A stretch of 64,000 bases of DNA from Saprospiraceae bacterium (GTDB taxonomy: Bacteria; Bacteroidota; Bacteroidia; Chitinophagales; Saprospiraceae): positions 1 through 64,000 of the forward strand of contig JANQPA010000055.1 in the NCBI GenBank assembly GCA_028285545.1, read 5' to 3'. The notes below the pieces were generated by a model. The model had not been told where the DNA came from, did not search any database, and saw only the letters and a program-made list of their open reading frames with translations. Shown piece after piece: positions 8,145 through 17,586 of the stretch (positions within the stretch are counted from its first letter, which is position 1; the number at the start of each line of letters is the position of its first letter). Both the position numbers and the translations under genes were made by a program.

Positions 8145-9686
8145 ATGACAGCTATTTATTCTGTATTTCAAACGATGATTTTATCGTTTATCCCATTTGC
8201 CCCACAAGAGTTTAACACTTCTCTTCTTAAAGAGGGGGCCTTTCAAGCTAAGGTTTGTTTTGAAAATGAAACTTTCTATCATAAAGATGACAAATCTTTA
8301 GCATTTGCTGCTCCTATACCACCGACTTCAAAAGATTCTTCCATCAATAAGACTGCAAATATTCAAAAAGAGTCGGACAAAAACGAATATCTTTTAAAAA
8401 CCATTGTAATTGATGCCGGACATGGAGGGCATGACCCCGGATGTTCTGGAAGCGGATCCAGGGAAAAACACCTGGCCCTGGGTATCGCCAAGAAACTTTC
8501 AGCTTATTTAAAGGATCGATTTCCTGATTTGAATATCATGATGACTCGGGATAAGGATGTCTTCATTCCTCTCTATGAAAGAGCCAAAATCGCCAATAGA
8601 GCCAATGCCGATCTTTTTATTTCAATTCATTGCAATTATTTTCCCAGCAGCAACAAAGTAAGAGGCACTGAGACTTATGTCATGGGGCTTCATACAGCTG
8701 AGCATAATCTCGAAGTTGCCAAACGGGAAAATGCTGCCATTTTATTTGAAGTAGACTATGAAAAGAATTATGATTATGATCCCAATTCTACGGAAGGTCA
8801 TATCATGTTAAGTATGTTCCAAAATGCATACCTGGACCAAAGTATTTTGTTTGCTGAGATCGTAGAACAAAGTTTTGCCAAAAGAGCAGAAAGAAGAAGT
8901 CGGGGAGTTCGCCAGGCCGGGTTTGTTGTTCTCAAAGAAACAGCAATGCCCAGCGTTTTAATTGAATCAGGATACCTAAGTAATTACAAAGAGGAACAAT
9001 ATTTAAAATCCAGCGCAGGCCAAATGCGGATTGCTGTAGCTATTGGCAAAGCTTTTGAGGATTATAAAAAGCTGGTTGAGAATCAAATTGATGCAGAAGA
9101 CTTTTCACCAGAAATACCCATCATTGCCGATCAGAAGAAACCTGAAGAACCTCCAAAAGAAGTCCCTGTTGTTAATATTCAGACCAATAATAATCCTATG
9201 CAGGGTAATTTGATTGCGGTTGATGAACAAAAAGAAAGCGCCAGCACTAAATTAGGAGAAGTGCCCCCTCAGGTAGTTAAAGTTATCGAACAGGAAAACC
9301 CAGTTAAATCCACCGATTCCCAGCCCAAAACACCGGAATTTAAACCTGATCTTTCTTCTGGAACAACCAGCCCTACAGCCTCAAAAGGTTCTAATCCTAC
9401 TACCAAAACAGAGGAAGAGACAGGAACAAAAGAAACTTACCAGTTTTTCGTACAACTGGCAGCTGCTACCCGGCCTATCGACACCAAAAAAGGGGTATGG
9501 AAAATGATCAATTATCAAGTTGAAGTAGTGATTGAGGGTCGATTACTAAAATATCGTGCCAGAACAGCTGATAATCTGGAAAAAGCAATTGAAGATAGGG
9601 ATCACCTCCGACAATTAGGTTTTCCGGATGCTTTCCTCGTGGTATATAAGAACGGTGAAAAGATTCCTATTGAGCAAGTTAGGTAA
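8145..9686 (+). CDS. N-acetylmuramoyl-L-alanine amidase (Amidase_3)
   Basis: The 513-residue protein has a hydrophobic N-terminus, a linker and an Amidase_3 domain (about 85-315). Zinc ligands are visible as His93 (IDAGHGG), Glu107 (SREKHL) and His162 (SIHCN); the catalytic Glu is in VLIESGYLSN. A low-complexity Pro/Lys/Thr-rich linker (about 320-425) leads to a C-terminal domain of about 75 residues beginning TYQFFVQLAAATRP, which resembles a SPOR-type peptidoglycan-binding fold. The enzyme cleaves the amide between MurNAc and the stem peptide, acting in the periplasm in cell separation and wall turnover. It is divergent from lptD and ends before a hairpin shared with the convergent DUF5916 gene. 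Confidence 0.9.
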   Translation: MTAIYSVFQTMILSFIPFAPQEFNTSLLKEGAFQAKVCFENETFYHKDDKSLAFAAPIPPTSKDSSINKTANIQKESDKNEYLLKTIVIDAGHGGHDPGCSGSGSREKHLALGIAKKLSAYLKDRFPDLNIMMTRDKDVFIPLYERAKIANRANADLFISIHCNYFPSSNKVRGTETYVMGLHTAEHNLEVAKRENAAILFEVDYEKNYDYDPNSTEGHIMLSMFQNAYLDQSILFAEIVEQSFAKRAERRSRGVRQAGFVVLKETAMPSVLIESGYLSNYKEEQYLKSSAGQMRIAVAIGKAFEDYKKLVENQIDAEDFSPEIPIIADQKKPEEPPKEVPVVNIQTNNNPMQGNLIAVDEQKESASTKLGEVPPQVVKVIEQENPVKSTDSQPKTPEFKPDLSSGTTSPTASKGSNPTTKTEEETGTKETYQFFVQLAAATRPIDTKKGVWKMINYQVEVVIEGRLLKYRARTADNLEKAIEDRDHLRQLGFPDAFLVVYKNGEKIPIEQVR

Positions 9687-9695
9687 GGAGGTTTT

Positions 9696-9715
9696 GTGGT
9701 GGCTACTGCCACCAC
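9696..9715. terminator. Hairpin between convergent genes
   Basis: Perfect 8-bp arms GTGGTGGC and GCCACCAC with a TACT loop lie in the 37-bp gap between the amidase and DUF5916 stop codons. It can serve both strands; T tracts are short, so strength is uncertain. Confidence 0.6.
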
Positions 9716-9723
9716 TAATTAAT

Positions 9724-11925
9724 TTAAAACTGTCTTATATAGCTAATCTTTGAAATGGCAGAACGATTCATCCGGTCCAGATCCGAAAAATCATTTTCAT
9801 TAAATACCAAATAAACGAAAGACAAGGGTTGGAACTCCCAACTCCCTCTCACATTCCATCTCCCAACTTCACCAAATGAATTGTATTGATAAAAGATTGA
9901 AAGCTGAAGTCTTGGATTGGCCGCCAATCTTAATCCACCTGTGACCAGATGCGTTTTTAAATCTTGATTTTCCTGGCCTATATCTCTCAAATTATTAAAT
10001 TCATAATCTGCAGTAAAAGCCATCCTTGGATTAGGGGCAAAACGAAGGCCCGCTATGGTAGTAAACCTACGCCCATCATAAAATTTACCCCAATTTAATC
10101 GGCCATTTAATGATAGTTTTTTTGATTCATCCGTATTAAAACGAATGAGTTGCCGAACGTAGAAATAATTGTCTTTTTCAATTTGTAATCCCAGTGGAGC
10201 GAAGTCAAAATTGATGTTCTGCCAGGTAGGAGTAAAGGAATATTCAAAAAAACTACCATCCTGGAAAAAGACATAAATCGGAAATATATACAAACTGGCC
10301 TGCTGAAAATTTCCAGGACGATCAGCATCGTGGTAATAACTGGCAAACATCCCTGGATCCCAACGTCTGATCCATTTAATATTTTTGGGCCGCCAAATCC
10401 AGTATCCTCCTGGATTATGCCAAAGCACATTTTTTTGAATGACAAAGCCCATATCAGGGTTATAATCTTTATTAATAATACCGGTCACCCAGCCGAAATA
10501 ATGATTATTGGTAGTATTTCCAGCAAATATACGCCCGGCGAATCCATTTTGATTGGATTCAAAATCCCGGGATGCACTTAGAATATAGGCAATGGACCAT
10601 TCACTTTTTGGTCGAATCAGCCCATCAATAGTAAACGTAGTGTTATTTTTTTGATCTAAATTTAACTCATCAGAGGTTTCATCTCTGCGATGGGTCAACA
10701 TCACACCAATGTTATTTTCTTTTCCATAATTTTTTAAATACCGCAACACGCCAAAACTAGCACCGGCAGTATTCTCCGACTCTCTTTGATGAATATACAA
10801 ACCCGCAAAAGCTTTCTTTTCGTCTCTCTGTGTGAACCGAAAGCCAGCATCTATAGGGGCAGGAGCAGCATTAAAATCACCTTGAAGACCTATCCTTCGG
10901 CTAAAAAAGGGGCGAATATCTGTTTGCAAACCGCCAGCCCATATGCCCGAGTTTTCCAGAAAAAACTGCCTTCTTTCCGGGAAAAAAATATTAAATCGTT
11001 CAAGGTTATTTACGGCTCGATCTACCTCAGCCTGCGCAAAATCCGTATTAAAGGTTAGATCCACTACAGTATTAGGATTGACGGCCCACTTCACATCTCC
11101 ACCTATTTTCAAATTAGTGCTGCTATTGCTCACATCCCCTTGTTTATTTTCATCTAATTGAAAAAGGGTATAGGGCTCTATGCGAATATTTGAAGATGCC
11201 GGCGGCAATTCAAGTCCCTTCAATTGGGCCGCATAAGTCATTCTGTATGGAGTAAAAGATTGAGGAATGGGAGGAAAAATAGTCTGCTCATTGTCTCTTC
11301 TGGCATATCGCACCAATGTAATTCCCCAACTTATCGAATCCGCCTCCGGGATTTTATCATAGCGCAATGATTTGAATGGTATAGAAAATTCCCCATAATA
11401 ACCTTTATCAGTTCGGCGTGTTCTAACTTTCCATAAGGTGTTCCATCCATTATCATAAACATTGCCATTGAAATTTTGAAAATCCCGTTGGTTTCCATAG
11501 GGTGTAGTTTGAAAGGCGACACAGTATTGTTTGAGATTCTGGGGGTCAAGAGCTATACCAAAAATATCGTTCTCTCCCCACTCAAAATCCCTCCTCAAAT
11601 CCTGAATACGTATTCCCTTGACGCCAAGTGAGTCTTTACAAAAAAAGCCTACGTACAGATTTTTTTTATCGAAAAGCACCTGAACTTCCGTTTCGTACTG
11701 ATAATCTCCTCCCTGCCTGGGTTCTTTTCTAAAAAAATTTTTGACTACCGGTGCCCTTAACCAGGCTTCTTCATCAAGAATTCCATCTACCTGTATTTCA
11801 GAGGTAGTTTTAATAGCCTGTACTACTTGAGGGGTATCAGGTGGTGGAAAGTTGCCTTCGAGGTTTAATTGGCCATAAATGGGGAGGTATGTTAATAGGA
11901 AAAACAGCAGAAACTTGGGCTTCAT
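9724..11925 (-). CDS. DUF5916 protein with N-terminal CBM9-like domain
   Basis: The 733-residue protein has a signal peptide (MKPKFLLFFLLTYLPIYG). A carbohydrate-binding-module-9-like domain (about 40-230) follows, with the typical opening VDGILDEEAWLRAPVVKNF and NLYVGFFCKD. The DUF5916 part (about 240-733) contains INIFFPERRQFFLEN-type segments and ends in beta strands like an outer-membrane barrel. The family is widespread in Bacteroidota and uncharacterised; a surface or outer-membrane role is likely. A TGTTGT palindrome sits about 95 bp upstream. Confidence 0.85.
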   Translation of the reverse strand: MKPKFLLFFLLTYLPIYGQLNLEGNFPPPDTPQVVQAIKTTSEIQVDGILDEEAWLRAPVVKNFFRKEPRQGGDYQYETEVQVLFDKKNLYVGFFCKDSLGVKGIRIQDLRRDFEWGENDIFGIALDPQNLKQYCVAFQTTPYGNQRDFQNFNGNVYDNGWNTLWKVRTRRTDKGYYGEFSIPFKSLRYDKIPEADSISWGITLVRYARRDNEQTIFPPIPQSFTPYRMTYAAQLKGLELPPASSNIRIEPYTLFQLDENKQGDVSNSSTNLKIGGDVKWAVNPNTVVDLTFNTDFAQAEVDRAVNNLERFNIFFPERRQFFLENSGIWAGGLQTDIRPFFSRRIGLQGDFNAAPAPIDAGFRFTQRDEKKAFAGLYIHQRESENTAGASFGVLRYLKNYGKENNIGVMLTHRRDETSDELNLDQKNNTTFTIDGLIRPKSEWSIAYILSASRDFESNQNGFAGRIFAGNTTNNHYFGWVTGIINKDYNPDMGFVIQKNVLWHNPGGYWIWRPKNIKWIRRWDPGMFASYYHDADRPGNFQQASLYIFPIYVFFQDGSFFEYSFTPTWQNINFDFAPLGLQIEKDNYFYVRQLIRFNTDESKKLSLNGRLNWGKFYDGRRFTTIAGLRFAPNPRMAFTADYEFNNLRDIGQENQDLKTHLVTGGLRLAANPRLQLSIFYQYNSFGEVGRWNVRGSWEFQPLSFVYLVFNENDFSDLDRMNRSAISKISYIRQF

Positions 11926-12020
11926 GGCTTGTCGATTTAGTCAAGGGTGATTATTTATTTTAAATAAGGAAAACTTCCTAATGCAACTAAATCGCAAAAT
12001 AAAAACTCTGTGCAAATTGC

Positions 12021-12033
12021 ACAACAATGTTGT
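12021..12033. promoter_or_regulatory. Weak palindrome related to the TGCAACA boxes
   Basis: ACAACA-A-TGTTGT is a perfect 13-bp palindrome in the 225-bp gap upstream of the DUF5916 gene. It matches 12 of 15 positions of the box at 3797-3819 but lacks the outer TG/CA pairs. It may be a weaker site for the same regulator or chance. Nothing else is evident in this gap. Confidence 0.3.
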
Positions 12034-12150
12034 ATAAAATCACAAATGTTCCTTTCCCCAACATGAACCTCGATCTAATCGAACTTCCCTGAGCCGTTTA
12101 ACAGTTTGAAATAAAAGAAGGGAATCCTTCAATAGGCAAGCAGCTCATCA

Positions 12151-14214
12151 TTACATTTTTATGGACACAACATCTGTTTCCAATTGATCATATTGATGAA
12201 AAATAAGCTGTTTATTTTCAGGATGAATACTGAAGATAATTTTTTCGAAAAATTGACCAGCTTCCATTGATTTCAGCAAACTTAAATTTCCTGAGTGCAG
12301 GTCCAGATTCATCAGAATGGGGGCACTATTTTTTCTGGTAATAAAATAAAGTTTGCCTTTCAAGATCATCCAATTATCCAAATCATTTTTATCTATAATT
12401 CCATGGATTACTTGCTCTGTACTCTTTGAAAGATCCCTCTTTTTAAGCCCTACATCTCCTCTACTATAATATAATTGATTCCTTTCCAGGTCAATTTGAG
12501 CAAAATCAATTAAGAATGGTAGTTGAACAATTGTGGAAATGTCTCCTTCATCAATGGGTATTTGGTGGATAGAAGATTTTCCAGAATCCTTCAATAATAC
12601 ATACAAGGCCTCTCCATTACGATCCCACTGCAATAAATTGCTATAATTTAAATCTGGTTCCAGTAACTGAATTTTTTTCTGATCTAAATCATAAACTAGA
12701 AACTTGGATTGGCCTTCCTTTTCAATTAAAAAGGCAAAAGCTTTTGAATTTGGTGCCCATCTGACCGGGCTCAGTAGAGGAATGGAGTCATTACGCTGAA
12801 TTGCATATTCACTTCCAGTCTTATTATCCTTTAGGCAGTGTTCAATTTGATCATTGGTTTCTCTTAAAAAACTAATAAATTGACCATCAGGAGATAAGGA
12901 AGGATTCCACTCCATTCGATTGGTATTGACCAGAGGAGTAATCGTATCGTTTTCTAAATTGAGTGCCCAAATATTGGCATCAATCTGCTTGCTAATCCCG
13001 CTCAAAATTTTTTGGGATGGCGAATAATGGATATGGGCCAGATTATCAACGCCTAAAAATTCTAGCTTCCTTTTATTCAAGTAATAGAGATACAGCTTTC
13101 CCTCATCATCACTGATCAAAATTTGGTTTCCACTTTTCCAGCTTAGGTTGTTGATGTTGATTTCAGCAGGTATAACTTTTTCTTTTTCGGGAAAAAAATC
13201 GAGGATTCTAATATTATTTTTTTTCCCAGGATCAGAAGTGGCTATCAATAATTCACCATCAGAGTTATAAGCGGGACGGCCTTTAATTCTGGCATAAGAT
13301 TTTATTAATTCATTTTCCTTTTTGTGGAAATCATACCGGTACAATAAATCGGGTTTCTCATTATTTTTATGAATATTAATTAAATTTTTTCCGTCTTCAG
13401 ACCAGCTTAAGTTAATAGAATATAATGGATTGCAACTTATCAAGCTTTTAACATTATTGGTCTTTAAATCCATCAAAACAACCCAGGCCAGTCCTCTGTA
13501 GTGCTGAACGAAGGCAATGGAATCTCCTGAAGGAGCCCATACCGCTTCCATGCAATCTCCTTCGACCGTCCTGGTAAGGTTTTCGGTAGTATTACTACTC
13601 AAATCCTGTAATATAATGTCGAAGAATTTTTCCGTTGATTTTCTTTGAGAATACAATAGAAACTTCCCGTCTTTTGATAAGTAGGGAGTCAGTTCCAAGC
13701 CCTTTTCATGGGTCAGATAGGTTAATTCTAATGGAGTTAAAGTCGAATTAGGCCTGTCCAGAAAAAATACGGTTAAAGAAATTATTATGACCAATAAAGA
13801 AAGTCCTGCAAATAAAAGTCTGTTTTTGGTTTTACTTTTAAGGGGAGAGACAGTGTCGTCAATCGCAAAATTCCCAATAGTGCCAACAAAAGAATATCCT
13901 TTTTTGGGATGAGTTTTGATAAGGTTATTAGTCTCTCCTAATTCTTTAAAAGCCTTCCTTAGTCGAGAAACTGCTAAAGTAACAACCTCCTCCGAAGCAT
14001 AGGGATTACCCCAAACTTTCTCTAGTAGAATCCGCTTTTGAATAATTTCTCCTGCTTGATCAAATAAGATTAAAAGCAATGCCATTAACCTGGGCTCAAC
14101 AGAAATTTGCATCACTGGATTGGATAAAGAAGAAATTAAGTTTTTATGGACTTCTACCTTAATATCTCCATTAATAATAAATATCTCTCCCTGTATTGGT
14201 TTCATTTTATTCAT
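12151..14214 (-). CDS. CadC-like membrane regulator: winged-helix domain plus WD40/PD40 propeller
   Basis: The 687-residue protein starts with an OmpR/PhoB-type winged helix (about 10-115), with RILLEKVWGNPYASEEVV and VSRLRKAFKELG typical of the recognition region. One membrane helix follows (about 130-152, RLLFAGLSLLVIIISLTVFFL). The periplasmic part is a TolB/PD40 beta-propeller with repeats such as WSEDGKNLI, LSPDGQFISFL and WAPNSKAFAFL. This is the one-component membrane-bound architecture of CadC and ToxR: a periplasmic sensor joined directly to a cytoplasmic DNA-binding domain. The signal and targets are unknown; the divergent hydrolase gene is a natural candidate. An ATG three codons in is an alternative start. 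Confidence 0.85.
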   Translation of the reverse strand: MNKMKPIQGEIFIINGDIKVEVHKNLISSLSNPVMQISVEPRLMALLLILFDQAGEIIQKRILLEKVWGNPYASEEVVTLAVSRLRKAFKELGETNNLIKTHPKKGYSFVGTIGNFAIDDTVSPLKSKTKNRLLFAGLSLLVIIISLTVFFLDRPNSTLTPLELTYLTHEKGLELTPYLSKDGKFLLYSQRKSTEKFFDIILQDLSSNTTENLTRTVEGDCMEAVWAPSGDSIAFVQHYRGLAWVVLMDLKTNNVKSLISCNPLYSINLSWSEDGKNLINIHKNNEKPDLLYRYDFHKKENELIKSYARIKGRPAYNSDGELLIATSDPGKKNNIRILDFFPEKEKVIPAEININNLSWKSGNQILISDDEGKLYLYYLNKRKLEFLGVDNLAHIHYSPSQKILSGISKQIDANIWALNLENDTITPLVNTNRMEWNPSLSPDGQFISFLRETNDQIEHCLKDNKTGSEYAIQRNDSIPLLSPVRWAPNSKAFAFLIEKEGQSKFLVYDLDQKKIQLLEPDLNYSNLLQWDRNGEALYVLLKDSGKSSIHQIPIDEGDISTIVQLPFLIDFAQIDLERNQLYYSRGDVGLKKRDLSKSTEQVIHGIIDKNDLDNWMILKGKLYFITRKNSAPILMNLDLHSGNLSLLKSMEAGQFFEKIIFSIHPENKQLIFHQYDQLETDVVSIKM

Positions 14215-14382
14215 AAAAAAAACGACTAAAGCATCATTCTACAGGAATCTATAGCTTTTTATGATTTCCTTGACCACTGAAATAAGTAATAATCCAATAA
14301 TTTCAAAAATAAACTTAATTAAATGTTACCGAACAAGCACTCAACTGTTATTTTAAAAATCTTATATCCCACGAGAAATAGT

Positions 14383-15447
14383 ATGTATAGAATACTGTTT
14401 TCTTTGCTTGTATCTTTCTTATTGCAAGCATCCATTTTTGCTCAAACACCATTGAAGGATCAAGCCATTACTTTTAATAATGATAGCACTCAACTGAAAG
14501 GATGGTTAAACCTCCCAGATGGGGAAGGCCCCTTCCCTCTTGTAATTCTAATTCAGGGTTCTGACAGCCAACCTGTTCGTCAGGTAGGGTATTATCGGAT
14601 GATGGCCTCCCATTTTATATCGAAAGGAATTGCTGTTTTTTATTATGATAAGCGTGGAGTAGGTGCCTCTCATGGTGATCACCAATGGGCCACATTACAC
14701 ATATTGGCCGCTGATGTTGCAGGAGCTGTCCAAAAATTAAAAACCCACAATCAAATAAATCCAGATCAGATTGGCGTTTGGGGAATCAGCCAGGGAGGAT
14801 GGATAGGTCCATTGGCTGCTTCTTTATCTTCCGACATTTCTTTCGTGGCCATGACTTCGGGAGCGCTTGTTAGCCCACATCAGCAAAAACTATTTGATTA
14901 CCACAATAATTCATTTATTAGAGGAGGTCTAAACAAAAATCAGGCCCAAAAGGCAGTTCAATTACTGGACAAGATCCTGACTTATTATGAAGTGCCATCG
15001 GAAAATAATAGAGAAATAGCCCAAAGCTTATTAGATGAGGCGGTTGCCCAAGCCTGGATTGAAAAGACGGGCTTACTCAAAAATGAACTAAGAGGCATTA
15101 AAAATCACCAAATTTGGACGGTCGATCAAATAGGACAACTTAGGAAACAAGTATCTGTATTTAATTGGTATGCAAAGGTAAATAATTACGATCCCTTGCC
15201 AACTATCCAAAACTTGGATCTACCCATTTTGGCCATTTATGGAAATAAAGACAGTATTGTAGACATAAAGGGATCGATCAGTCTGATAAAGAAACTAAAT
15301 AAAGAAAGCCAAAACGCTCCAATCGTAATTAAAGTAATAGAAGATGCTCCACATAGCATTTCCAGAAGGGATGATAATGGCCAATTGATATTTTTTGAGG
15401 GTTATTTGGAGACTCTTTCTTCCTGGATTTTAAATCAAGTCCAATAA
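14383..15447 (+). CDS. Exported alpha/beta hydrolase
   Basis: Starting at the ATG at 14383 gives 354 residues with a good signal peptide (MYRILFSLLVSFLLQASIFAQ); the open frame extends 20 codons upstream with no signal-like sequence. The fold is seen in FPLVILIQGS, the nucleophile elbow GVWGISQGGW (Ser of GISQG), an Asp in AIYGNKDSIVD and a C-terminal His in EDAPHSIS, a complete Ser-Asp-His triad. It resembles dienelactone-hydrolase/BAAT-like serine hydrolases. Substrate unknown; location periplasmic or outer membrane. It is divergent from the CadC-like regulator and 43 bp ahead of a small exported protein with which it is probably co-transcribed. Confidence 0.85.
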   Translation: MYRILFSLLVSFLLQASIFAQTPLKDQAITFNNDSTQLKGWLNLPDGEGPFPLVILIQGSDSQPVRQVGYYRMMASHFISKGIAVFYYDKRGVGASHGDHQWATLHILAADVAGAVQKLKTHNQINPDQIGVWGISQGGWIGPLAASLSSDISFVAMTSGALVSPHQQKLFDYHNNSFIRGGLNKNQAQKAVQLLDKILTYYEVPSENNREIAQSLLDEAVAQAWIEKTGLLKNELRGIKNHQIWTVDQIGQLRKQVSVFNWYAKVNNYDPLPTIQNLDLPILAIYGNKDSIVDIKGSISLIKKLNKESQNAPIVIKVIEDAPHSISRRDDNGQLIFFEGYLETLSSWILNQVQ

Positions 15448-15490
15448 TCATCTGACAAATGTTATCAACATTAAAATGCTAAATCACGAA

Positions 15491-15994
15491 ATGGAAAAAA
15501 TGAAGATCTTACTATTTTCTCTTTTTACCATTTTTACCATCAGTCCAGTTTGCCTTTTGGGTCAAAAGGAGGTTCCACCAAATGACATTCTGAAGCTTAT
15601 CGAAGGCTCTTTTGATTGGGAGATGATTCGGTCTTCAGACAGCACTCTTTTAAGAAAGGGTAAACGTACATCACAATCACATTTCCAGGGAGCCTTTCTT
15701 TTCCATGAATCATTTGAGAATAGTCCCCTACAGCAAATAGGTGCCCTAGGTTTTGATCACCAATCAAAACGATTCTTCCTCATGGGTTTTCATAATGAGC
15801 AGCAAGGTCCCTATTTGATATGGGGAGAGGTTGTTTCTGAGGTTCGGCCAATCACTATTCAATTTGAAGAAACCAAAGAAAGAAGGGTGGAATTGAGAAT
15901 TTACAATAGGACTGAACATCACTGGCAAGGGTATCAATTAGTTAATGCTGAATGGAAGGCTTTGGATTTAATAATCAAGTTTAAGGCAAAATAG
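15491..15994 (+). CDS. Small exported protein, DUF1579/lipocalin-like
   Basis: About 167 residues with a signal peptide (MKILLFSLFTIFTISPVCLLGQ). I use the ATG at 15491; the ATG at 15500 is equally possible and is preceded by a purine run. The mature part is a single beta-rich domain with GAFLFHESF and GALGFDHQSKRFFLMGF, recalling DUF1579/lipocalin-like proteins that begin with an ILKLIEGSFDWE-type motif. No catalytic residues are recognised. It follows the hydrolase closely and may share its promoter. Family assignment is tentative. Confidence 0.65.
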   Translation: MEKMKILLFSLFTIFTISPVCLLGQKEVPPNDILKLIEGSFDWEMIRSSDSTLLRKGKRTSQSHFQGAFLFHESFENSPLQQIGALGFDHQSKRFFLMGFHNEQQGPYLIWGEVVSEVRPITIQFEETKERRVELRIYNRTEHHWQGYQLVNAEWKALDLIIKFKAK

Positions 15995-16366
15995 ATTAAA
16001 GTAGAAAGTAGAAAGACTTTAGAGATTACTAAGCCCGAAATGAAATGTAGGGATTGGTAAGCTTTTCTTTTACATCGACAATATGGATGGCGCGGCTTTG
16101 CACTACCTTTTCTTCAAAAAGATCATTCTGACTGGCAGGCAAGTCTAAATATCTGCTTAATGTGGGGGATCTGGCATTTTCCCGCTTTATTTGCAAGTGG
16201 ATTCTTAAAGACAGGAATCCAAATCTTGCTGGAAGCTTAATATATTTTCGCAAAGATTTTTCCAAATAAAACCTCTTATTACCAGGTTTTCAAGCCATTT
16301 TAGCCTTGAAAATCTGATTCCTCTTACAACTCCTATCTTTTTCAAGCGTTCTATAAAAAGTTTATT
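15995..16366. other. Gap of about 400 bp with a doubtful small ORF
   Basis: It holds a short tandem repeat (TAGAAAG twice, 15998-16020, closed by AAAGT/ACTTT). On the minus strand there is an open frame of 78 codons at 16029-16265. That product has no recognisable domain, no signal peptide and no clear start context, and may be a remnant or chance. The mlaD-like gene promoter begins at 16367. Confidence 0.4.
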
Positions 16367-16374
16367 TACCTTTG
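16367..16374 (+). promoter_or_regulatory. -7 promoter element for the MlaD-family gene
   Basis: TACCTTTG matches TAnnTTTG exactly and ends 30 bases before the start codon, leaving a short A-rich leader. No clear -33 element at standard spacing. Confidence 0.5.
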
Positions 16375-16404
16375 CATCTCTGAAAAAAAGGATACTTATC
16401 AAAT

Positions 16405-17439
16405 ATGTCAAACGAAGTCAAAGTTGCTATACTAGCCATTGCCGCCATAGGATTATCCTACTGGGGCTATAAATTTATTGTTGGAAAGAATATTCTGAAA
16501 AAATCAAATGTATATTACGTTGCTTACGACAATGTAGGAGGAATGAAACCTTCTATTCCTGTACAAATTCGCGGTTTTGATGTAGGCTTTGTTTCAGATA
16601 TCCAGCTTTCAGAGGATTATCAAAAAGTGATTGTGAGTCTGGACCTCCGAAAAGACATCAAAATCAGTCCCAATTCAACTGCTGCCATTCTTGCTGATGG
16701 TTTTATGGGGGGCAAGGTGATTGAACTTCTGGATAGTGATTGCGCTAGTGGAAATTGCGCAGAAAGTGGCAGCTACATTAATGGCCGAATGGTTGGATTG
16801 ATGGGTTCTATGGTTAGTGAAAATGAATTCGAAGGATATTTCAAAATTGTAGAAGAAGGCTTGAGCAATTTAATCGATACCATCAATAATAAATTGTTGA
16901 GAGATGATGCCAACTCCCCCATCGCCCAAATGGTAGCCAATCTGGAAAAGACGATGGCGAATATGGAATCCAGTACCCGTCAGCTGGATGGTTTAATGCG
17001 CAGATCATCTGATGATCTTTCAGGTACCATGGCCAATTTTAAATCCATCTCTGACAACCTGGAGAAAAATAACGAAACCATTTCTCGTATTCTTGAGAAC
17101 GCTGATAAGATGACGACCCAATTATCCGGAGAGGAACTTTCAGCTTTGATGACTCAAACCAAGGGAGCAATTGACAATCTTCAAACTACTTTATCCTCTG
17201 CCAATTCAGCCCTAAGCGATGTATCAGCCATTACCGGGCGACTAAAAAATGGTGAAGGAACTTTAGGCAAGCTCTTGTATGATGAACAATTGTATCAACA
17301 GCTATCTGTTCTAAGTACCAGTCTCGATACCTTATTAGTCGATCTTGAGGAACGTCCTTATCGCTATATTCCTCTAAAAGGAAGGAAAAGAGTAAAGAGA
17401 TATGATCGGCTTGATGAAAAGGAAAATGCAAAAAACTAA
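16405..17439 (+). CDS. MlaD/MCE-family phospholipid transport protein
   Basis: The 344-residue protein has an N-terminal membrane anchor (about 7-26) and an MCE domain (about 35-115) with YYVAYDNVGGMKPSIPVQIRG and NSTAAILADGFMGGKVIEL. A long helical region (about 140-310) follows, rich in Asn/Ser heptads, and the tail is basic (RKRVKRYDR). MCE proteins form hexameric rings that bind lipids between inner and outer membrane together with an MlaEF-type ABC transporter, which is not in this window. In many Bacteroidota the gene follows the amidase gene directly; here about 6.7 kb separate them. Confidence 0.88.
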   Translation: MSNEVKVAILAIAAIGLSYWGYKFIVGKNILKKSNVYYVAYDNVGGMKPSIPVQIRGFDVGFVSDIQLSEDYQKVIVSLDLRKDIKISPNSTAAILADGFMGGKVIELLDSDCASGNCAESGSYINGRMVGLMGSMVSENEFEGYFKIVEEGLSNLIDTINNKLLRDDANSPIAQMVANLEKTMANMESSTRQLDGLMRRSSDDLSGTMANFKSISDNLEKNNETISRILENADKMTTQLSGEELSALMTQTKGAIDNLQTTLSSANSALSDVSAITGRLKNGEGTLGKLLYDEQLYQQLSVLSTSLDTLLVDLEERPYRYIPLKGRKRVKRYDRLDEKENAKN

Positions 17440-17516
17440 TGTCAAACTGTTTTTGTCCTCGTTCCATTAGAGAATTGTCAAATAACTAATGTTGCGATAC
17501 ACTTTGAAGGAAGAAT

Positions 17517-17568
17517 GTAAAAAGTAGAAGGTAGAAGGTAGAAGGTAGAAAGAATTTTAACTTTTTAC
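17517..17568. repeat. TAGAAGG tandem repeat inside a 9-bp inverted repeat
   Basis: Four tandem heptamers (TAGAAGG three times, then TAGAAAG; 17525-17552) are bracketed by GTAAAAAGT (17517-17525) and ACTTTTTAC (17560-17568), which are perfect complements. The heptamer is shared with 15998-16020. Confidence 0.7.
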
Positions 17569-17586
17569 CAAAAATATAAGCCATTT

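Noticed and set aside
16029..16265. Minus-strand ORF of 78 codons as a gene
   Set aside because: No recognisable domain, start context or signal; the gap is AT-rich and such an ORF is expected by chance. Recorded only as doubtful within the gap entry.
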